A stretch of 22,265 nucleotides of DNA from assembly GCF_002440555.1 (NCBI RefSeq), contig NZ_DJUR01000026.1, positions 1 to 22,265 of the forward strand. Reading direction: 5' to 3'. The notes beneath the pieces are model-generated. The model saw nothing but the letters and a program-made list of their open reading frames with translations. It did not search any database and had not been told where the DNA came from. Of this stretch, positions 1 to 5,944 are shown one piece after another. This DNA comes from Aerococcus sp. UBA6277 (GTDB taxonomy: Bacteria; Bacillota; Bacilli; Lactobacillales; Aerococcaceae). Both the position numbers and the translations under genes were made by a program. The number at the start of each line of letters is the position of its first letter. Within the stretch, counting starts at the first letter, position 1.

Positions 1-88
1 CTAACTTTTGGGGGCCTCTACAAAATAACCGATTTTCCTAAGCGCTTTTTTTATACCTCAGCAGTATATTACCGTTCGAATAAAATTA
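1..88. other. Downstream flank of ssrA, nothing identified
   Basis: This AT-rich stretch lies beyond the 3' end of the minus-strand tmRNA gene. I looked for an intrinsic terminator for ssrA and saw only a weak TATAC/GTATA dyad near 52-68 that is followed by A residues, not T residues, in the ssrA direction. The real terminator may lie left of the window. No coding sequence is supported. Confidence 0.5.
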
Positions 89-450
89 TGGAGGTGAGGG
101 GATTTGAACCCCTGTCCAGACACTCCGATTATATAACTTTTACCACTATAGTTTATTCTCGACTTCGCGCACTAATGGTGAATAAACAAACCAATTAGAT
201 TGCTAGTCTGATTAATCTCTTTTCCTTGCTCCAGACGGAAGCTTAGAACGTAACCTACTATAATAGGACTCGGAACCAGCGCATAGGTGACGCCGGGCGA
301 ATCTTAGCTAGCTGTTATTAGGCAGCGAAAGCTAAAGTGTTTGTTTCTTGTTTGTCAGTTATATTTAAACTGGTAACGTTGTTGCGAAGACGTAACCTCC
401 GAGCAGTAGTCATACATCGGGCCATGCCTGTCGAATCCAATAACACCCCC
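89..450 (-). ncRNA. ssrA: Transfer-messenger RNA (tmRNA, SsrA)
   Basis: tmRNA rescues stalled ribosomes by acting first as an alanyl-tRNA, then as a short mRNA whose tag marks the protein for degradation. The 5' end (450 downward) carries the typical GGATTCGACAGGCAT element. The 3' end has the T-arm GGTTCAAATCC and closes with CACCTCC, which pairs with the 5' GGGGGTG to form the acceptor stem. After the discriminator A at 89 the sequence runs TAA, so CCA is not encoded and must be added. The tag reading frame, after the usual AATATAACT upstream motif, runs from GAC at 356 down to a TAA at 318-320 and reads DKQETNTLAFAA. The last residues, AFAA, fit the hydrophobic ClpXP-type degron end. The mature ends are estimates within a base or two. 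Confidence 0.96.
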
Positions 451-465
451 GTGAATGTACCCCTA

Positions 466-495
466 ATAATATCACGATTTATACAAGAATGTCAA
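466..495 (-). promoter_or_regulatory. Promoter of ssrA
   Basis: On the minus strand a perfect -35 TTGACA (490-495) and a -10 TATTAT (466-471) are separated by 18 bases. The -10 lies 15 bases before the predicted mature 5' end, which fits a short precursor trimmed by RNase P. Confidence 0.7.
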
Positions 496-562
496 AAAAT
501 ACGTGCTAGTTCAACCTGATTAGTGGTTTTTTGAATATTTTATCATTAATAAGTGCTTTGAT

Positions 563-590
563 TTGAGTGTAAACACTTATATGTTATAAT
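563..590 (+). promoter_or_regulatory. Promoter of csbD-like gene with an internal dyad
   Basis: A consensus -10 TATAAT (585-590) has a partial -35 TTGAGT (563-568) 16 bases upstream. The inverted repeat AGTGT-AA-ACACT (566-577) overlaps the -35 and spacer and could be an operator. CsbD-family genes are usually stress-induced, so regulation here is plausible but inferred. Confidence 0.5.
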
Positions 591-622
591 ATTTATATAC
601 TTTAGAGAAAGAGGATGATATC

Positions 623-841
623 ATGTCAAACGAAAACAATGGTACTTTCGATAAAATTAAAGGGTCAGTGAATGAAGCAGTCGGTAAAGTTACTGGCGAT
701 AAAGAGCAAGAAGGTAAAGGTAAAGCGCAACAAGCTCGCGGTGAAGTAGAAGAAAAAGTCAATGATGCGAAAAAATCTTTTGATGACGCAAAAGATGATG
801 TTAAAGGTCGCATAGACGGTTTTACTAACAACGATAAATAG
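623..841 (+). CDS. CsbD-family stress-response protein
   Basis: A 72-residue, highly charged, hydrophilic protein without a signal peptide or membrane segment. It opens with the family pattern GTFDKIKGSVNEAVGKVTGD and continues with Lys/Glu/Gln-rich helix-forming sequence (KGKAQQARGEVEEKV). CsbD proteins are small, abundant cytoplasmic proteins of general or cell-wall stress regulons in Gram-positive bacteria; their biochemical function is unknown. An AGAGG ribosome-binding site lies about 8 bases before the ATG. The gene is monocistronic: it has its own promoter and is closed by a hairpin terminator. It is divergent from ssrA. The family call is confident; a specific role is not supported. 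Confidence 0.9.
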   Translation: MSNENNGTFDKIKGSVNEAVGKVTGDKEQEGKGKAQQARGEVEEKVNDAKKSFDDAKDDVKGRIDGFTNNDK

Positions 842-860
842 TAGATGAATAATAAATCTG

Positions 861-892
861 AAAGATGTGGCTGAAAAGTTACATCTTTTTTC
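861..892 (+). terminator. Terminator of csbD-like gene
   Basis: Perfect 8-bp stem AAAGATGT (861-868) with ACATCTTT (881-888), a 12-base loop and a run of six T residues ending at 891. Confidence 0.85.
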
Positions 893-1327
893 TATCCTCA
901 TCTTTCACCATTAAGCAAAATATATTACTAGAAAAATTGAGAATGGATACAAGTTGTAAATTACGGTTCGATACTAACTATATAGTAATCATTCCATACA
1001 AGATAAATTGATTTCCTGGCGCTATACTTCTTCACAGTAGGATGGTAGTATACGGTATTATAAGAGGTTCTATTAGGTTTTTAGAATAAGTAATTGTCAT
1101 TATACAGCATACACTTTAAAGAAAAAGTTAAGGAGCGAATAATGTCTAATCTGTGCGCTAATTTATATTAAATTTTCTTTGCTAGTGAATAGAAAATGGC
1201 CTATATATTTGAAATCGCTAAATATGAAGCACCTATTTTGTATTGTTAAAATATGTTTTCTCCCCTTCACCTGATAGGCTATAATTTGAGATAGAGAAGT
1301 GAAATATAACTAGGAGGTTTAATATTT
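893..1327. other. 435-base intergenic region, mostly unexplained
   Basis: This AT-rich region lies between the csbD terminator and the nucleoside hydrolase gene. It holds no ORF of usual size. It has one short ORF with a good AAGGAG site (1130-1135) and ATG at 1142 that encodes nine residues (MSNLCANLY) before TAA at 1169-1171. The right end carries the promoter and ribosome-binding site of the next gene. I see no tRNA, riboswitch or clear hairpin. It may hold remains of a lost gene or a small RNA, but nothing shows this. Confidence 0.45.
1280..1285 (+). promoter_or_regulatory. -10 element upstream of nucleoside hydrolase
   Basis: A consensus TATAAT sits 42 bases before the ATG. The matching -35 position (near 1257) is poor (TTTCTC), so this may be a weak or activator-dependent promoter. 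Confidence 0.45.
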
Positions 1328-2275
1328 ATGAGACGTGTAATTATTGATTCGGATACAGCTGGAGATGATACGACAGCAATTTTGATGGCTTTAAAGTATT
1401 TTAAGGTTGAAGGCGTGACGATTGTTGCCGGAAATGTAGCTTTTGATCAAGAGGTTGAAAATGCCTTAACCACTATTGAAACCTATAATCCTGGCTACAA
1501 GGTACCTGTTTATAAGGGTTACCAAAGTCCAATGATTGCCCTACCTAATGCGAAACACGATACAGTTGAGGAAATTCAAGGTGGCAATGGTATGGGGAAT
1601 GCTATTTTTACAAAACCTCAACAAGAACCGGAAAATGACCATGCCGTAGACTTTATTATCGACACAATTAAAGCAAATCCTGGCGAAATTGAGATTCTAG
1701 CTTTAGCACCATTAACTAATATCGCGATGGCTATTAAGAAGGCACCAGAGATTGCTGCGGACATTAAGCACATTTGGATTATGGGTGGGGTAAACAACCG
1801 CTTAGGGAATATGAATGTATCGGCTGAATATAACTTCTATGTGGACCCTGAGGCGGCTAGAATCGTTTTAAATGCGTCAACAGCAAAAACCATGGTTACT
1901 TGGGATGCTTCTTTAGACTTTGGTGTTATGTATGAAGAAGATATTGAAGAAATTCAAGCTTTAAATACAAAAGGTTCAAAATTCTTCTTAGATATTAATA
2001 TGTTTGTCCGTGAGTTTGAACTGGCAAAACGAGGAATCGACGGGATTACTTGTACAGACTCATTATTGGTTGCAGTTGCTGCGGTACCAGAATTGATGCT
2101 TCAAGCGACTGAATATTACGTGGATGTTGAAACACAAGGTCAATTTGCCCGTGGCTACAACATTGTAGACTGGGAAGAGGAATTCAAGCGTGCGCCGAAT
2201 TGCCGAGTTGCAGAGCGGATTTCTAGCCAAGGATTTAAAGACCAATTGGTGAGCTTGTTAGCGGAAATTCAATAG
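1328..2275 (+). CDS. Nucleoside hydrolase (IUNH superfamily)
   Basis: A 315-residue cytoplasmic enzyme of the usual family length that should cleave the N-glycosidic bond of ribonucleosides for salvage. The N-terminal calcium/ribose site is IDSDTAGDD (residues 6-14), a variant of the family's DTDPGxDD. LAPLTNIA (126-133), IMGG (151-154) and AEYNFYVDPEAA (166-177) are further family blocks. In the C-terminal block the usual His-Asp before the small/hydrophobic run is CTDSLLVA (242-249): the calcium-binding Asp244 is kept, but the residue before it is Thr rather than the catalytic His of the classical inosine-uridine enzymes. Substrate preference cannot be read from this. AGGAGG lies 10 bases before the ATG. 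The alkD gene starts 11 bases downstream and is probably cotranscribed. Confidence 0.88.
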   Translation: MRRVIIDSDTAGDDTTAILMALKYFKVEGVTIVAGNVAFDQEVENALTTIETYNPGYKVPVYKGYQSPMIALPNAKHDTVEEIQGGNGMGNAIFTKPQQEPENDHAVDFIIDTIKANPGEIEILALAPLTNIAMAIKKAPEIAADIKHIWIMGGVNNRLGNMNVSAEYNFYVDPEAARIVLNASTAKTMVTWDASLDFGVMYEEDIEEIQALNTKGSKFFLDINMFVREFELAKRGIDGITCTDSLLVAVAAVPELMLQATEYYVDVETQGQFARGYNIVDWEEEFKRAPNCRVAERISSQGFKDQLVSLLAEIQ

Positions 2276-2285
2276 GGAGAATTCA

Positions 2286-3035
2286 ATGGTGAATTGGCAG
2301 TACTTAATTGAAGAAATGTATGATCATGCAAGCGATGATGCTGAACCGATGGCCAAGTACCAACGTAACCAGTTTCCATTTCTTGGTATCAAAAGCCAAA
2401 CGCGCCGGGATATTTTTAAACCCTACCTAAAGAAAGCGAAAGCAGAAGGAAAGTTGCGCTTCATGGAAAATCCAAATCAAGCAATCATTGACTGGGCTTT
2501 TGTTGACGAATTTTGGTCATTATCCGAAAGAGAATTTCAATATCTAGTTTGTGATTATTTGAAAGAAATGAAGAATTATTTGCAGGTGGATGATTTGCTT
2601 AGATTAAAAACATTGATTGTCCAAAAATCGTGGTGGGATTCGGTGGATGCCTTGGTTAAAACAATCGGTTATTTAGTCCATAAAAATCCTGGTTAGAAGT
2701 CGGAAATGGTGGCGTGGAGCTTATCTGACAATATATGGTTGAAGCGGACTTCAATAATCCATCAACTGGGGATGAAGGAGCAAACAGATACGATTTTATT
2801 AGCTGAAACTTGTGAAAATTGCTTGCATACAGATGAATTTTTTATTAATAAGGGGATGGGTTGGATCTTGCGTGATTATGCGAAAACCAACCAAACTAAG
2901 GTTGAAAATTTCTTAAAAAACCATGAGAGTGACTTGTCTAACTTAACCTGGCGCGAGGCCACAAAGCACTTTTGCTTAGAAAAAACCAGATATAATGCGA
3001 TTTTTCAACGAGGTAAGTCTTTAAATTATTATTAA
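2286..3035 (+). pseudogene. AlkD-type DNA alkylation repair glycosylase, interrupted by in-frame TAG
   Basis: AlkD enzymes are HEAT-like helical-repeat glycosylases that remove bulky or positively charged alkylated bases. The frame is open from ATG at 2286 to TAG at 2694-2696 (residue 137), then continues in the same frame to TAA at 3033-3035, giving about 249 codons, near the usual length. Both halves carry family signatures: KSWWDSVDAL (114-123, with the active-site Trp and Asp) before the stop; WLKRTSIIHQLG (with the active-site Arg) and FFINKGMGWILRDYAK (with the active-site Trp) after it. No frameshift is needed, so one base substitution explains the break. The first half alone would lack the Arg and second Trp. 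The second half could restart at ATG 2706, but there is no clear Shine-Dalgarno site. It follows the nucleoside hydrolase gene closely (GGGAGA site before 2286). It could be a recent null allele, an assembly error or a readthrough gene. Confidence 0.85.
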
Positions 3036-3046
3036 AATACAAAATA

Positions 3047-3055
3047 TGGTATAAT
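3047..3055 (+). promoter_or_regulatory. Extended -10 promoter of the DUF2187-type gene
   Basis: TGGTATAAT is a perfect extended -10 element (TGn followed by TATAAT). No good -35 is present, as is common with extended -10 promoters. It starts 12 bases after the stop codon of the alkD remnant and 39 bases before the next ATG. Confidence 0.7.
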
Positions 3056-3093
3056 GGTAGTTAGAAGGCGCATGGTTAACTAGGAGGCTATAT

Positions 3094-3438
3094 ATGAGTA
3101 TTAAAGTCACAGATGAAATGCAAGAACTAGTCGGAACTGAATTACGTCGTGGAACAAGTAAGTCGAGAATTGCATCATTACTAGATTTACCCTACGATGA
3201 GGCAGTAGAAGTTATTAATACTGTAAAAGAGTCTGTACGTCCAGATATAGGAGACGAAATACGCTTCTCCTTCCGTGAACGCAACATGGTAGGAAGAATT
3301 GAAAAATTATTAACAAACTCAGCAGTTGTTAAAATTTATTGGGATTATTCTGATGAAGAGATGCGAGAAATTTGCGAATCAAAAACAATCGTCAATTTTA
3401 AAGACATCGATGAGTATGTTAAAGTGCCTTCTAGCTAA
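3094..3438 (+). CDS. DUF2187-type protein with N-terminal helical region
   Basis: A 114-residue soluble protein. Residues 53-108 (from GDEIRFSFRERNMVG through KTIVNFKDID) resemble the small beta-rich DUF2187 (YkvS-like) domain of Firmicutes, which reads GD-I-F----GTV---NSVIV and ends in TVVN. Residues 1-50 form a predicted helical segment (ELRRGTSKSRIASLLDLPYDEAVEVINTVK) that looks like a helix-turn-helix, so nucleic-acid binding is possible but inferred. AGGAGG stands 9 bases before the ATG. The gene has its own extended -10 promoter and a strong terminator, so it is a single-gene unit. No function is known for the family. Confidence 0.65.
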   Translation: MSIKVTDEMQELVGTELRRGTSKSRIASLLDLPYDEAVEVINTVKESVRPDIGDEIRFSFRERNMVGRIEKLLTNSAVVKIYWDYSDEEMREICESKTIVNFKDIDEYVKVPSS

Positions 3439-3467
3439 TACATACACGTATGAATAGTAAGAAAGAG

Positions 3468-3495
3468 AGCCGGGATGAAAATCTCGGCTTTTTTT
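3468..3495 (+). terminator. Terminator of the DUF2187-type gene
   Basis: Nine-bp stem AGCCGGGAT (3468-3476) with ATCTCGGCT (3481-3489), one G-U pair, a GAAA tetraloop and seven T residues. Confidence 0.93.
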
Positions 3496-3646
3496 GTAAA
3501 ATGACCATCATTAAAACTATAGCCTTAATATGATCCATTAGATATATGCGTTTTTTCTTGATATCCATACTTCTATAAGTTAGGGTTCTTACTAATAGAA
3601 ACAGCTATTTACGCAAAACTATGGGTAAATTTCTAGGAGGCGTAAA

Positions 3647-4096
3647 ATGGAAAGAACGTTGACTACAAAAGAAAAAATGAATATTAAACTATTGTTATTG
3701 GCTTATATCTTGCTTATCGTTTTTTCAGCTGTTTGGCTAACCAATGCACAAGGTCAACCTTTCGCCATTGGGGATACCATGCAAGTAATGACTGTTATGG
3801 CGACTACGCTCACAATAATTATAGGAATAATTTTAGCTGGAGTCATTACCCACTTCTTTGTTGAACTAGCGAAGCCAAATAAGAATGTATCAACAAGTTT
3901 CACCTTCAGCTTTTATATCGTATATCTTTGTTGGTTATCTATTCTATCAGTAAGATTTTTTCGCAAAAAATCCGCCATAAAATTTGATGTGATGATCATT
4001 CCGGTGCAGCCGGTGTTGCATTTTGTCTTTGAGGCACTAGCTAATTTGTTTGCCAACCAAACAAGGTTCGTTAATGACCTTGAAAGCAACCAGTAA
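3647..4096 (+). CDS. Small multi-pass membrane protein, family not recognised
   Basis: 149 residues with strong membrane character. Likely membrane segments are about 13-33 (IKLLLLAYILLIVFSAVWL), 46-69 (VMTVMATTLTIIIGIILAGVI) and 84-103 (TSFTFSFYIVYLCWLSILSV). A fourth weaker hydrophobic stretch lies near 115-135. A basic patch (RFFRKK) follows the third segment, suggesting a cytoplasmic loop. The middle part (GIILAGVITHFFVELAK) recalls Yip1-like proteins, but I would not assign the family. A 3' part that looks less conserved in style, plus homopolymer runs near 3956-3970, leave open a frameshifted or decayed C-terminus. AGGAGG lies 7 bases before the ATG, so translation is likely. A terminator follows. 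Confidence 0.6.
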   Translation: MERTLTTKEKMNIKLLLLAYILLIVFSAVWLTNAQGQPFAIGDTMQVMTVMATTLTIIIGIILAGVITHFFVELAKPNKNVSTSFTFSFYIVYLCWLSILSVRFFRKKSAIKFDVMIIPVQPVLHFVFEALANLFANQTRFVNDLESNQ

Positions 4097-4132
4097 TATA
4101 CTAAAGAATATTGAAATAACAGCAGAAATTAT

Positions 4133-4174
4133 AAAGGCTCTAAGATAAACTTTTTCTTGTCTTAGGCCTTTTTT
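4133..4174 (+). terminator. Terminator of the membrane-protein gene
   Basis: Stem AAAGGC-(T)-CTAAGA (4133-4145) pairs with TCTTAG-GCCTTT (4160-4171), with one bulged T and a 14-base loop, followed by T residues to 4174. Confidence 0.8.
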
Positions 4175-4483
4175 ACGTATTTAGCACTTTATTAGAAAAG
4201 TTTTTTAGTCTATTAATTGTCAATACCTCCTTTCTTCCTGTCGTTTAAAGATGGCAATATTTTAAAAGCTGATGATAAGAAGGACATCCTATTTATTGTC
4301 AGGTTCAAGTATCCATCCTAATACCATCAAATCACTAGATCAAATAGTCTGAATACAATTTTTGTTTTACAAAAAAACAAGTTTTTACGCACCTGCTATA
4401 AACTTAAAGGCATTAACGCTCATTTTATAGCGCTTACAAATAATTTGTTTTTTAAAAATGACAAAACTAGTTTCAATAACTAG
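4175..4483. other. AT-rich spacer upstream of the fatty-acid operon
   Basis: No coding sequence is supported in these 309 bases. An 8-bp inverted repeat GCTATAAA (4395-4402) / TTTATAGC (4424-4431) with a 21-base loop and a small hairpin TTGTTTTAC/AAAACAA near 4366-4380 are the only structures I see. Neither has the GC content or T-run of a terminator. In streptococci this position holds fabM-fabT-fabH; none of them is here. Confidence 0.5.
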
Positions 4484-4485
4484 TT
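4464..4485. repeat. Paired AACTAGTT palindromes, possible operator
   Basis: AACTAGTT occurs at 4465-4472 (as the 10-base palindrome AAACTAGTTT, 4464-4473) and again at 4478-4485, 13 bases apart start to start. The second copy overlaps the -35 box of the acpP promoter. Two spaced palindromes on a -35 are what a repressor site can look like. It does not match the FabT-type TTTGA-N-TCAAA site as I know it, so the regulator is unknown. Confidence 0.4.
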
Positions 4486-4512
4486 GACAAAGTTATATAT
4501 ATAATTTAATAT
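4484..4512 (+). promoter_or_regulatory. Promoter of the fatty-acid synthesis operon
   Basis: A consensus -35 TTGACA (4484-4489) and a -10 TAATAT (4507-4512) stand 17 bases apart. Transcription would start near 4519, leaving a leader of about 120 bases before acpP. That leader contains the inverted repeat TTGAC (4520-4524) / GTCAA (4535-4539) and a weak TATCC/GGATA hairpin (4573-4591). Confidence 0.65.
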
Positions 4513-4638
4513 CTCGTTATTGACTTTATTACATGTCAAACAAAATTAAATTTTATCGTATTCATAAATCGATATCCTTTTTATAGGGATAGGTGACCTA
4601 AATATATGATTACGCAAATTATGGAGGAATATAAAATA

Positions 4639-4863
4639 ATGACTACTTTTGAAAAAATCCAAGAATTAATCACTGAACAATTAGACTTAGAGGCTGGCGA
4701 AGTAAAAGCTACTACAAATATTCGTGAAGATATTGACGCTGACTCTTTAGACTTATTCCAAATCATCAATGACATCGAAGATGAATTCGATATCGAAATT
4801 GAAGATGAAGAAAAAATTAACACTGTTCAAGATTTAGTTGACTACGTAGAAGCAAACAAATAA
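4639..4863 (+). CDS. acpP: Acyl carrier protein
   Basis: A 74-residue acidic protein that carries growing acyl chains on a 4'-phosphopantetheine arm attached to Ser36 in the DADSLD motif (residues 33-38). The helix after it ([20 protein letters not shown]) has the usual acidic face for contacts with Fab enzymes. I chose the ATG at 4639 because GGAGG (4623-4627) is 11 bases before it and because [11 protein letters not shown] is the normal start of the family. An in-frame ATG at 4606 would add 11 residues but has no ribosome-binding site. It is the first gene of the operon; fabK follows after 45 bases. In streptococci acpP follows fabH; here it leads. Confidence 0.96.
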   Translation: MTTFEKIQELITEQLDLEAGEVKATTNIREDIDADSLDLFQIINDIEDEFDIEIEDEEKINTVQDLVDYVEANK

Positions 4864-4908
4864 TTTTTGCTTATAAATTAGTCGATTAAGAGAGGAAGTA
4901 ATCCTTAA

Positions 4909-5865
4909 GTGAAAACAGATTTTTGGGAACGCATAGGTGTTGAATACCCAATTATCCAAGGTGCTATGGCTTGGGTTGCCGATGCGGATTTAGCATCAGC
5001 AGTTTCCAATGCTGGGGGACTTGGTGTAATTGGTACGGGACATGATCCTGTAGACGTAGTACAAGCCAAGGTTGAAAAGATGCAACAATTAACAGATAAA
5101 CCATTCGCTGTAAATGTCATGTTGTTGAATGAACATGTCGAGGAAGTGGTGGATTACATCTGTCAATCTGGTGTGAAGACAATTACAACTGGTGCTGGAT
5201 CTCCGGGTAAATACATGGATAGATTCAATGCAGCTGGTATTTCAGTCATTCCAGTGGTCGCTTCTGTCGGACTTGCAAAACGGATGGAACGTGAAGGCGT
5301 GCATGCCGTAATTGTTGAGGGGATGGAATCAGGTGGTCACGTGGGTCGACAAACTACTATGGCTTTATTACCACAAGTTACAAAAGCTTTGGATATCCCA
5401 GTCATTGCGGCTGGTGGTATTGGTGACGGTCGTGGAATGGCAGCAGCACTTATGTTAGGTGCAGTAGGTATTCAAGTAGGGACACGTTTTGTTGTTGCAG
5501 ACGAATCAAATGCCCATGATAATTTTAAAGAAAGAATTATTAAGGCGAAGGATATTGATACTGTACTGACAGGTGAATCTACTGGGCATCCAGTCCGTGT
5601 ATTACGGAACAAATTGACCAAAGAATATCTTAAAGTAGAAAAAGAAGAAGCAAGTAAGGCTAATCCTGATTGGGACAGACTTGAAGCGCTTGGATCAGGT
5701 GCTTTACGCCGTGCTGTTGTTGAAGGAAATTTAGACACGGGTTCATTTATGGCCGGCCAAATTGCCGGATTGGTTGATAAACGTGAAACAGTTTCAGAAA
5801 TTATTCAATCATATTTGACGGAATGTAAAGAAACAATTGCTGCTCGAGCAAGTGAATGGCTTTAA
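4909..5865 (+). CDS. fabK: Enoyl-[acyl-carrier-protein] reductase II (FMN-dependent)
   Basis: A 318-residue cytoplasmic flavoprotein that reduces trans-2-enoyl-ACP in the last step of each elongation round. It belongs to the 2-nitropropane dioxygenase-like TIM-barrel family. IIQGAMAWVADADLASAVSNAGGLG (15-39), GAGSPG (95-100), the SGGHVGRQ loop with the expected active-site His144, and the phosphate-binding IAAGGIGDGRGMAAALMLGAVGIQVGTRF stretch near 165-195 are all present. The start is GTG, with GAGAGGAAG about 10 bases upstream. FabK is unrelated to FabI and is the usual reductase of streptococci. A hairpin lies between fabK and fabD. Confidence 0.96.
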   Translation: MKTDFWERIGVEYPIIQGAMAWVADADLASAVSNAGGLGVIGTGHDPVDVVQAKVEKMQQLTDKPFAVNVMLLNEHVEEVVDYICQSGVKTITTGAGSPGKYMDRFNAAGISVIPVVASVGLAKRMEREGVHAVIVEGMESGGHVGRQTTMALLPQVTKALDIPVIAAGGIGDGRGMAAALMLGAVGIQVGTRFVVADESNAHDNFKERIIKAKDIDTVLTGESTGHPVRVLRNKLTKEYLKVEKEEASKANPDWDRLEALGSGALRRAVVEGNLDTGSFMAGQIAGLVDKRETVSEIIQSYLTECKETIAARASEWL

Positions 5866-5890
5866 AGCTGAGAATTAAATTGACATATGT

Positions 5891-5925
5891 GAGCAGTGGG
5901 ATGGTTTGTGCATTTCACTGCTTTT
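5891..5925 (+). terminator. Intra-operon hairpin between fabK and fabD, possible attenuator
   Basis: AGCAGTG (5892-5898) pairs with CACTGCT (5916-5922), extendable by two G-U pairs, with a 15-17-base loop and then TTTT (5922-5925). The T-run is short, so it is likely a partial terminator or an mRNA processing/stability element. Confidence 0.45.
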
Positions 5926-5944
5926 CTATTAAGAGGAGACGAAC

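Noticed and set aside
337..519. Plus-strand ORF of 60 codons
   Set aside because: It lies across the antisense strand of the tmRNA and its promoter and has no ribosome-binding site.
577..901. Minus-strand ORFs over the csbD-like gene
   Set aside because: They are shadow frames of a well-supported gene that has its own promoter, ribosome-binding site and terminator.
4200..4240. AGGAGGT-like sequence on the minus strand upstream of acpP, suggesting a small minus-strand gene
   Set aside because: The following TTG is too near to the site and the frame ends after about 15 codons.
4606..4638. Upstream in-frame ATG extending AcpP by 11 residues
   Set aside because: No Shine-Dalgarno site precedes it, and the inner ATG at 4639 has GGAGG and the family's normal start.
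5880..5908. TTGACA between fabK and fabD as an internal promoter
   Set aside because: No -10 element is found 16-18 bases downstream (GGTTTG).
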